DNA of 33,566 nucleotides from Lachnospiraceae bacterium. Lineage in GTDB: Bacteria > Bacillota > Clostridia > Lachnospirales > Lachnospiraceae. The notes beneath the pieces were generated by a model, which saw only the letters and a program-made list of their open reading frames with translations, did not search any database and was not told the origin of the DNA. The position numbers and the translations under genes are program-made. The stretch is from NCBI GenBank assembly GCA_017513625.1, contig JAFXEW010000091.1:1-33566 (forward strand). The letters run 5' to 3'. Each line of letters opens with the position of its first letter. The first letter of the stretch is position 1. Positions 1 through 5,902 of the stretch are shown one piece after another.

Positions 1-107
1 AATTAGAATATACAGATAAACCAAGAGCAGAGTTTAAACTTGCGGATGGAGAAGAATTTGTGGCAGCCTATGAGTACTGCAATTTACATGGGTTATGGAA
101 GAAATAA
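1..107 (+). CDS. Superoxide reductase (desulfoferrodoxin), 3' end only
   Basis: The open frame enters from the window edge (first full codon at 3) and stops at 105-107, leaving 34 C-terminal residues. They end in AYEYCNLHGLWKK, the hallmark C-terminus of desulfoferrodoxin/neelaredoxin, where the Cys and His of the YCNLHG motif are ligands of the catalytic Fe(His)4Cys centre. The enzyme reduces superoxide to hydrogen peroxide in the cytoplasm of anaerobes without releasing oxygen. Whether the N-terminal rubredoxin-like iron domain of class I enzymes is present cannot be seen. A terminator follows, so this gene ends its transcript. Confidence 0.85.
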   Translation, partial: LEYTDKPRAEFKLADGEEFVAAYEYCNLHGLWKK

Positions 108-179
108 GATATAGCAAATAGAGGTACAAATTTCAGTTTTCACGTGCTTTTATAATTGCAGATAAAGAGAAGATAGAAA

Positions 180-207
180 GGCAGAGCCTGTAGGTTCTGC
201 CTTTTTT
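180..207 (+). terminator. Rho-independent terminator after superoxide reductase gene
   Basis: A 9-bp stem, GGCAGAGCC (180-188) with GGTTCTGCC (193-201) containing one G-T wobble, closes a TGTA loop and is followed by six T residues (202-207). This is a textbook intrinsic terminator. Confidence 0.9.
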
Positions 208-270
208 CGGTCTTAAAATATTAAGCAGCATGGATTAGGTAAATCCTTGCCACATACTCTGTATTCTAAT

Positions 271-299
271 TTGACAAAAGGACACACTTAGTTTATTAT
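271..299 (+). promoter_or_regulatory. Sigma-A type promoter of the lipoprotein esterase gene
   Basis: A perfect -35 TTGACA (271-276) is separated by 17 nt from -10 TATTAT (294-299). The start codon lies about 45 nt downstream, behind a strong AGGAGAAGGAG ribosome binding site. Nothing else in the intergenic region fits as well. Confidence 0.8.
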
Positions 300-343
300 C
301 AGTATGGTTAGAAAGCTAATTAGATATCTAAAGGAGAAGGAGT

Positions 344-1468
344 ATGAAAAAGAAATTTGGTTTCATTGCCGCGATGATGTGTGCGGTAATGGTACTGGGT
401 GGCTGTGGTAAGGACAGTGCGACCGGAAATGATGCTACGGTGTCATCTGAAACAGAGCAGGTGCAGGATGCAGAAACAGAATCTGTATCAGAGGAAGCAT
501 CTGCGGAAATAGCCGAAACAGAGGAGAGTTCGGAAGAGTCAAATATTCAGTCTGCGGAGGAAAGCATTGAAGCATCTGCTACAGCAGAGATACAGGAAGT
601 AGGACCTGAAAGCATTGAAAATGCTGAGCCAACGGAAGAATCTAAGGAGGAAGAAACAGTGGAAAGTACTCAGGAAACAGTAGAAGTAACAGAACCATAC
701 AAAATGCCGGTAAACGCAATTCTTATGCGTAAGGGCGTGAAGTATGGACAGATGAAGCAGATTACATATGAATCCAAAACCACAGGAACCGTGCGTAAGG
801 CAAATATTATTTTGCCGGCAGGATACAGCGAGGACCAGGAATATCCCGTACTTTATCTGCTGCATGGTATCGGCGGAGATCACAACGAATGGAAAGGCGG
901 TATGCCTGAAAAAGTAGTGCCCAATGCAGCAGCAGACGGTAATACCAGACCCATGATTGTGGTAATGCCCAATGTACGTGCACGTGCCAATGATGCAGGT
1001 AATCCTGCAGACACATACAGTAATGAGCATTTTCTGGCATTTGATAATTTTATAAATGATTTACGTGATGACCTGATGCCTTACATGGAAGCAAATTATT
1101 CTGTGGCAACGGGTAAGGAAAATACAGCGATTGCAGGTCTTTCCATGGGAGGAAGAGAGGCTCTCTATATCGGACTTACCATGCCTGAGACCTTTGGCTA
1201 TATCGGCAGTTTCACACCGGCCCCCGGTCTGCTGGGCGGACAGATTGCAGAAGCTGATTTTAAACTTCCTGAGGGAAGTGATAATTATATTATGATTATG
1301 GCCGGAAAACAGGATGGGGTGGTAAGAGAATTCCCTAAGACATACAGTGATGCCCTGACCAAGAACGGAGTAGAGCATGTTTTCTACGAAACAGAAGGTG
1401 GCCATGAGTTTTCTGTGTGGAAAAACGGTTTGTACAATTTTGTGAAAAATATTTTTCCTGCCGAATAA
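344..1468 (+). CDS. Secreted lipoprotein esterase (CE1/esterase D-like alpha/beta hydrolase)
   Basis: This is a 374-aa surface lipoprotein. The N-terminus has a signal peptide with lipobox LGGC; Cys21 would be lipidated. Residues 30-118 form a strongly acidic Glu/Ser/Thr-rich linker. Residues 135-374 are an alpha/beta-hydrolase of the PF00756 esterase family (feruloyl/acetyl-xylan esterases such as the XynZ feruloyl esterase domain). Visible features are the LLHGIGGD oxyanion-region motif near 172-179, nucleophile Ser267 in GLSMGG, a candidate Asp324 in GKQDG and His354 in GGHEFSVW. It probably removes ester decorations such as ferulate or acetate from plant polysaccharide outside the cell, which fits the xylan-active glycosidases downstream. 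The exact substrate cannot be told from sequence. Start supported by AGGAGAAGGAG. Confidence 0.85.
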   Translation: MKKKFGFIAAMMCAVMVLGGCGKDSATGNDATVSSETEQVQDAETESVSEEASAEIAETEESSEESNIQSAEESIEASATAEIQEVGPESIENAEPTEESKEEETVESTQETVEVTEPYKMPVNAILMRKGVKYGQMKQITYESKTTGTVRKANIILPAGYSEDQEYPVLYLLHGIGGDHNEWKGGMPEKVVPNAAADGNTRPMIVVMPNVRARANDAGNPADTYSNEHFLAFDNFINDLRDDLMPYMEANYSVATGKENTAIAGLSMGGREALYIGLTMPETFGYIGSFTPAPGLLGGQIAEADFKLPEGSDNYIMIMAGKQDGVVREFPKTYSDALTKNGVEHVFYETEGGHEFSVWKNGLYNFVKNIFPAE

Positions 1469-1559
1469 GAGTATTCTTGTAATATGGGGGATTATTTGCT
1501 ATTCTGTAAGCAAGAGATTACAGTTTTTAGTTTGAAATAGAAATGGTAAGGTGATAGAA

Positions 1560-1997
1560 GTGAATTATTTTCATGTTTCCTTAATCAGAGCGGCAGCGGC
1601 ACACAGAAAGTACTGCAGGCAGAAATTCCAGGTACTTGGTCTGACAGAAGGCCAGCCCAAGGTATTGACGAAATTACGTGGTATGGAAGGCTGCAGACAG
1701 AAGGATCTGGCCCAGGCCTGTCGTGTGGAGCCCGCTACCATGACATCACTGCTGAAAAAAATGGGGCAGAAGGATCTGATCTATAAAGAACCCCTTTCCC
1801 TTGCAGGGGGTAAGAGAGCTCAGGGCATTTATTTGACTGAACATGGTCGTAAAATGGCCGATGAAGTGATGGAAATTATGAGTGAAATGGAACATGTGGG
1901 ATTCGAGGGTTTTACACCCGGTGAGTGGAACGAGTTCCTGAAATTGTTCCAAAGGGTTTCAGAAAATCTGGAAAAACAGGTTGGGATAAGTGAATAA
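1560..1997 (+). CDS. MarR family transcriptional regulator
   Basis: A 145-aa protein with MarR organisation: an N-terminal dimerisation helix, a central winged helix (the RQKDLAQACRVEPATMTSLL stretch is helix-turn-helix, with a wing after LIYKEP) and a C-terminal dimerisation helix ending in a run of leucines. I chose GTG at 1560 because AAGGTGA (1548-1554) sits 5 nt upstream as a Shine-Dalgarno; the in-frame GTG at 1551 overlaps that site and would add three residues. The gene lies 91 nt after the esterase gene with no terminator between, so co-transcription is possible. Ligand and targets are unknown; it may regulate itself or the esterase. Confidence 0.85.
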   Translation: MNYFHVSLIRAAAAHRKYCRQKFQVLGLTEGQPKVLTKLRGMEGCRQKDLAQACRVEPATMTSLLKKMGQKDLIYKEPLSLAGGKRAQGIYLTEHGRKMADEVMEIMSEMEHVGFEGFTPGEWNEFLKLFQRVSENLEKQVGISE

Positions 1998-2002
1998 GTA
2001 TT

Positions 2003-2042
2003 AAAAAAGGAGCGCAGCTTACATATGGCCGCGCTCCTTTTT
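2003..2042. terminator. Bidirectional terminator between marR-like gene and thiT
   Basis: The stem GGAGCGC (2009-2015) with GCGCTCC (2031-2037) is flanked by A6 on the left and T5 on the right. It can therefore end transcripts arriving from the MarR gene on the plus strand and from thiT on the minus strand. Confidence 0.85.
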
Positions 2043-2137
2043 GCGTATCAGCAATGTGCCAACATGATGTTGACGAAAGGCAGAGCCGGGACATGAATAC
2101 CGAATCTCAGCCGGTTGCGGGAAAAAGGTATCGTAAA

Positions 2138-2803
2138 CTATTCAAGAGCCATACGTTTCACTGTTCCGAAGGCACGGGTAACTGCAGGAACCAGCAGAAT
2201 CAGAATAGTAATTCCTGCCTCCGCAAAAATGTAGATGCCGTTGTATACGCAGGAGTAGGCAAGAGGATTCCAGCCCTCCCATGCATAGGTGCCGAAGAAA
2301 ATGCAGCCGGATAGGACTGCGAAGAAATAGCGCCCCAAAACGGCCAGGATATATCCTTTCAGCAGACCGTGCTTTGAATTGTGGAATGCGCCGGAAAGTC
2401 CCAGGGCACCGAAGGCCAGCAGATAGTCCACTACCAACTGCATGGGGAAAAGAATATACGGATCTACAAGCATTTGCAGAATGCCGTATGCCACACCTGT
2501 CATGATGCCTGCGCCAAGTCCGAAGAGATAACCCGGCACACAGATAATCAGCATGGAAAGCAGGGTGATAGAGCCGCCGGTAGGAAATGAAAAGACTTTA
2601 ATGTTGGATAGTACGGTTCCCAGAGCAATGGCCAGGGAACAAAAGGTCAGCTGCTTCACCGTCAGTTTCAGGGAATGTTTCCGGACAAAGACCAGTGTCA
2701 GTGCCAGAAATGCCAGGATCAGTACAAAAAGAAGGACATTTCCGGCAGTGGTGGGAACGTAAGTGGTTTCCCCCCATTCGTTAACAACAACTTCATAAAA
2801 CAT
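2138..2803 (-). CDS. thiT: ECF transporter S component, thiamine-specific (ThiT)
   Basis: A 221-aa membrane protein with about six to seven hydrophobic segments. It provides the substrate-binding subunit for thiamine uptake by a shared energy-coupling-factor (ECF) ATPase and T component, which are not encoded here. Family marks include GGSITLLSM (76-84), VAYGILQM, QLVVDYLLAFGALGLSG (122-138) and the aromatic region WEGWNPLAYSCVYNG (175-189) that in ThiT lines the thiamine pocket. An extra N-terminal hydrophobic segment (about 22-40) precedes the usual core. ATG at 2803 is chosen because AAAGGAGG lies 7 nt upstream; a frame-open extension to 2884 would run into the leader. The TPP riboswitch in the leader independently supports thiamine as substrate. 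Confidence 0.9.
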   Translation of the reverse strand: MFYEVVVNEWGETTYVPTTAGNVLLFVLILAFLALTLVFVRKHSLKLTVKQLTFCSLAIALGTVLSNIKVFSFPTGGSITLLSMLIICVPGYLFGLGAGIMTGVAYGILQMLVDPYILFPMQLVVDYLLAFGALGLSGAFHNSKHGLLKGYILAVLGRYFFAVLSGCIFFGTYAWEGWNPLAYSCVYNGIYIFAEAGITILILLVPAVTRAFGTVKRMALE

Positions 2804-2831
2804 AAAAAAACCTCCTTTGATAGCAAGGAGG
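2804..2831 (-). promoter_or_regulatory. Leader hairpin: combined terminator and SD sequestor before thiT
   Basis: On the minus strand CCTCCTT (2831-2825) pairs perfectly with AAGGAGG (2817-2811), the thiT Shine-Dalgarno, around a 7-nt loop. The stem is followed immediately by seven T residues (2810-2804) and then the ATG. The same hairpin could terminate transcription or hide the ribosome binding site; it is the natural output element of the upstream TPP riboswitch. Confidence 0.75.
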
Positions 2832-2893
2832 GACATCATCTGATCCGATAAAAGTATCTGCGTATGGCCATAAACCGTAAACACTTATATGAA

Positions 2894-2980
2894 TCTGCTT
2901 CCTTACGCCGGTATTACCCGGGTCAAGTAGTGAGGGTTAGAATCCTAGGATTCATTCTCAGCGATGTGCACCCCTAGCGC
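2894..2980 (-). promoter_or_regulatory. TPP riboswitch (THI element)
   Basis: Reading the minus strand, the conserved THI-box blocks appear in order: AGGGGTGC, GCTGAGA, ACCCT, a TTGACCCGGGTAATACC segment and GGCGTAAGGAAGCA. These correspond to the P1/P2/P3 and P4/P5 elements that bind thiamine pyrophosphate. A promoter lies just upstream and thiT just downstream, so thiamine uptake should be repressed when TPP is plentiful. Confidence 0.92.
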
Positions 2981-3000
2981 TTATGTAATTTTACACTAGA

Positions 3001-3029
3001 AATATAATGTACTGCCAGGCTTTTGTCAA
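3001..3029 (-). promoter_or_regulatory. Promoter of the TPP riboswitch-thiT transcript
   Basis: On the minus strand TTGACA (3029-3024) is followed after 17 nt by TATATT (3006-3001). Transcription would begin near 2994, a few bases before the first riboswitch stem. Confidence 0.75.
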
Positions 3030-3037
3030 GGGGTAAG

Positions 3038-3066
3038 TTGTTTATAAAAAAGGAATATGGTACAAT
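3038..3066 (+). promoter_or_regulatory. Promoter of the tetM-like/NYN gene
   Basis: TTGTTT (3038-3043), a 17-nt spacer and TACAAT (3061-3066) form a plausible sigma-A promoter about 50 nt before the start codon. It is divergent to the thiT promoter, with 8 nt between the two -35 boxes. Confidence 0.6.
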
Positions 3067-3117
3067 TCAAACGAAGCATGCATAGGACTTCATAGTAAAA
3101 AGATAGGACAAAGAGTT

Positions 3118-3645
3118 ATGAATAAAGAGAATCTGGTGGTAGGTCTGCTGGCACATGTGGACGCCGGCAAGACCACACTTGCAGAAGGAATTTTATATAA
3201 AGCAGGTAATATCAGAAGCATGGGCCGGGTGGACCATGGCAATGCACATCTGGATACGGACGGCATGGAAAAGGACAGAGGTATTACCATTTTTGCCAAG
3301 CAGGCCGGGGTAACATGGAAGGACAGAAATATCACACTGCTGGATACGCCGGGGCATGTGGATTTTTCCGCAGAGATGGAGCGGACTCTGCAGGTGTTGG
3401 ATGCTGCGGTACTGATTATTAGTGCAGGGGACGGCATCTCAGGGCATACTAAAACTTTATGGCGGCTTTTGAAAACTTATGACATTCCCACTTTTTTGTT
3501 TGTAAATAAAATGAATCTGCCGGGAACGGACAGAGATTGGCTACTTACCGTACTTCAGAGGGAACTGTCGGAGAATGTGGTGGCATTTGACGGAGAGGAC
3601 CGGGACAAAAGAAACGACAGCCTTGCTATGTGCGTGAGTCTTTGA
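3118..3645 (+). CDS. TetM/EF-G-like ribosomal protection GTPase, N-terminal fragment (frameshifted)
   Basis: A 175-aa fragment that is the G domain of a translational GTPase of the tetracycline ribosomal-protection group. The P-loop AHVDAGKTT (12-20), switch I RGITI (54-58), DTPGH (76-80) and G4 box NKMN (130-133) are all visible. The canonical G4 box is NKxD, so position 133 is Asn instead of Asp. The frame follows family-like sequence to Cys172, then changes to VSL and stops at 3643-3645, in the middle of what should be a continuous protein. The rest is in another frame from 3636. The Shine-Dalgarno is weak (AGGA about 9 nt upstream). Similarity to tetM does not by itself imply tetracycline resistance; chromosomal relatives in Lachnospiraceae form a separate branch. 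Confidence 0.8.
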   Translation: MNKENLVVGLLAHVDAGKTTLAEGILYKAGNIRSMGRVDHGNAHLDTDGMEKDRGITIFAKQAGVTWKDRNITLLDTPGHVDFSAEMERTLQVLDAAVLIISAGDGISGHTKTLWRLLKTYDIPTFLFVNKMNLPGTDRDWLLTVLQRELSENVVAFDGEDRDKRNDSLAMCVSL

Positions 3646-5777
3646 TGGAGGAATATCTGGAGACAGGAGACATTGCAAGCGAAAGTATACAGAATGCAGT
3701 ACGAAACAGGCAGGTCTTTCCCTGTTATTTCGGTGCGGCCCTGGTGCTTCAGGGAGTGGAAGCATTACTGGATGGTCTGGTCGAGCTGGGCGTGACGCCG
3801 GAGTATCCGGAGGAATTCGGCGCAAGGGTGTTTAAAATCAATCGTGACAGTAACGGAAAGCGCCAGAGCTTTTTGAAAGTTACGGGTGGAGAACTGGCAG
3901 TAAGAATGCCGGTAAATACCGGAAGAGAACAGCAAGGTACGGAGCAAAAGGTGGATCAGATCAGAATCTATGACGGCAGTAAATACACCACGGTAGACCG
4001 GGTAAAAGCCGGAGGTGTCTGTGCAGTTACGGGACTGTCGGATACCTTTATCGGACAGGGACTGGGATATGAAGAAAGTGGAGAAAAGCCGCTTCTGGTG
4101 CCTGTGATGTCCTGTGAAATGATTCTGCCGGAAGGCAGTGATCCTTTAAAAGTGCTGGGGCAGCTCAGGCTTTTGGAGGAAGAAAATCCGGAGATACAGG
4201 TGGTCTGGAAGGAGGACCTGCGTAAGATACAGGTGCAGGTCATGGGAGATATCCAGACGGAGATACTGCAAAAGCAAATGAGGGACCGCTTCGGAGTAGA
4301 AGTGGGATTTGGTGACAGCAGCATCGTATATAAAGAAACAGTGGCGGAACCGGTGATTGGAATCGGACATTTTGAACCCCTGCGTCATTATGCGGAAGTA
4401 CATCTGCTGATTACGCCGGGAGAGCCGGGCAGCGGTATCCAGGTGGGGTCCATGTGCAGTGAGGATATCCTGGATAAGAACTGGCAACGGTTGATACTGA
4501 CCCATTTGGAAGAAAGAAAGCATCCCGGAGTGCTGATAGGAGCCCAGCTTACGGATGTGCATATCATGATTTTGTCGGGAAGAGCCCATAAGAAGCACAC
4601 GGAGGGCGGGGATTTCCGGCAGGCTACTTACAGAGCAGTGCGGCAGGGGCTGCGCCGTGGTAAAAGTGTGCTCCTTGAGCCGGTATTCTCCTTTTCTATG
4701 GAGGTGCCTGCAGAGTCGGTGGGCAGGGCCATGACGGATATCCAGCGCATGAGCGGCAGATTTGAAGGCCCCTTTTTGAAGGAAGATACAGCGGTGCTTA
4801 CGGGAACGGCGCCTGTGGCCACCATGCAGAGTTACCAGAGGGAACTAAGTGCATATACTGCAGGCAGAGGACAACTGACTTGTACGCTGAAAGGCTACGA
4901 GCCCTGCCATAACACAGAGGAAGTATTGGCGGCGAATCCCTATGTACCGGAAGAAGATGTGGCTAATCCCACAGCCTCGGTATTCTGTGCCCACGGAGCC
5001 GGATTTGTAGTGCCTTGGGATCAGGTGGAACAGTATGCCCACATGATATCTTCTGTTACGGACAAGGGATGCATGACGGGGGCACGTTACATGGAAGAGG
5101 AGGACATGACTGTAGCCGGAGCCGGAGGTAACGGGGCGAATAGTGCAGACGGCACCGGTGAACGCTATATTTCCATGGAAGAGATTGAGGAGATCTTCAG
5201 ACAGACCTATGGCAGAAAGGGTGGTCAGGATAACCGGTATAAACGGTATCATAGAGGCTCTGCACCCAGAAAAATCAGCACCGATACCGGTTATGGACGG
5301 GGGATGGCAGGTTCGCCCGATTATCAGTATAAAGGCAGAGATAAGACAAAGGAATATCTCCTGGTAGACGGATACAATATTATCTTTGCATGGGAAGAAC
5401 TACGAAGTCTGGCAGAGCGGAATATGGACAGTGCCCGGGACAAACTGATGGATATTTTGTGTAATTATCAGGGATATACGGGATGCATACTTATATTGGT
5501 ATTTGATGCTTACAAAGTGCCCAATAATCCGGGTTCCCGGTTACAGTACCACAACATCCATGTGGTGTATACCAAAGAAGCGGAAACCGCGGACCAGTAT
5601 ATCGAAAAAACCGTCCATGAACTGGCGCGGAAAGAGCAGGTGACGGTGGCTACTTCCGACGCTTTGGAACAGATGATTATCTGGGGTGACGGTGCCCGCA
5701 GAATGTCTGCGGGAGGTCTTTTAGAGGCCTGCCGTCAGGTCAGCGGACAGATACGGGAATATATAGACAGGATGTAG
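3630..5777 (+). CDS. TetM/EF-G-like GTPase domains II-V fused to NYN (Rae1/YacP) endoribonuclease, C-terminal fragment
   Basis: This 715-codon frame holds the rest of the protein. Residues about 1-55 complete the G domain, 60-230 are the EF-Tu-like domain II and domain III, 235-430 are EF-G-like domains IV and V, and 431-572 form a linker with an acidic helix and a basic Gly/Arg/Tyr-rich stretch. Residues 575-715 form an NYN nuclease domain of the YacP/Rae1 family: LLVDGYNII (Asp580), VFDAYK (Asp626), KEAETADQYIEK (Asp655) and ATSDALEQ (Asp677). In Bacillus subtilis Rae1 enters the ribosomal A site and cuts mRNA in a translation-dependent way. The GTG at 3630 has no ribosome binding site, so separate translation is unlikely. 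The long frame has no further damage, so the break is recent or a sequencing error. Confidence 0.82.
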   Translation: MRESLMEEYLETGDIASESIQNAVRNRQVFPCYFGAALVLQGVEALLDGLVELGVTPEYPEEFGARVFKINRDSNGKRQSFLKVTGGELAVRMPVNTGREQQGTEQKVDQIRIYDGSKYTTVDRVKAGGVCAVTGLSDTFIGQGLGYEESGEKPLLVPVMSCEMILPEGSDPLKVLGQLRLLEEENPEIQVVWKEDLRKIQVQVMGDIQTEILQKQMRDRFGVEVGFGDSSIVYKETVAEPVIGIGHFEPLRHYAEVHLLITPGEPGSGIQVGSMCSEDILDKNWQRLILTHLEERKHPGVLIGAQLTDVHIMILSGRAHKKHTEGGDFRQATYRAVRQGLRRGKSVLLEPVFSFSMEVPAESVGRAMTDIQRMSGRFEGPFLKEDTAVLTGTAPVATMQSYQRELSAYTAGRGQLTCTLKGYEPCHNTEEVLAANPYVPEEDVANPTASVFCAHGAGFVVPWDQVEQYAHMISSVTDKGCMTGARYMEEEDMTVAGAGGNGANSADGTGERYISMEEIEEIFRQTYGRKGGQDNRYKRYHRGSAPRKISTDTGYGRGMAGSPDYQYKGRDKTKEYLLVDGYNIIFAWEELRSLAERNMDSARDKLMDILCNYQGYTGCILILVFDAYKVPNNPGSRLQYHNIHVVYTKEAETADQYIEKTVHELARKEQVTVATSDALEQMIIWGDGARRMSAGGLLEACRQVSGQIREYIDRM

Positions 5778-5902
5778 CAAAAAATGCATATTCTTTCGCA
5801 AGGACTAAAGAGAGACAGGGTGGAAAATTTGCTACACTTGTGGTATGTGAAATACAAAAGATTGTATGATGGAAGCAATGATTATTACACGGAGGATATG
5901 AT

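Larger units (their letters stand above)
3118..5777 (+). pseudogene. Whole locus: tetM-like GTPase-NYN nuclease gene broken by a one-base deletion
   Basis: Adding one base after 3634 (GTG to GATG, restoring Cys-Asp-Glu-Ser-Leu) joins both frames into an 886-aa protein with matching family sequence on each side. No slippery heptamer is seen at the junction, so programmed frameshifting is not favoured. A sequencing or assembly error remains possible. Confidence 0.6.

Noticed and set aside
232..246. Inverted repeat GGATT-N5-AATCC before the esterase promoter
   Set aside because: Only 5-bp arms; too short to call an operator without a second example.
3600..3645. Programmed ribosomal frameshift
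   Set aside because: No X-XXY-YYZ heptamer or downstream pseudoknot is apparent; homology places the shift at a plain GTG where one base is missing.
3118..5777. Calling the locus a tetracycline resistance gene
   Set aside because: Ribosome-protection GTPase similarity is real, but the NYN fusion, the NKMN box and the frameshift make resistance an unsupported claim.
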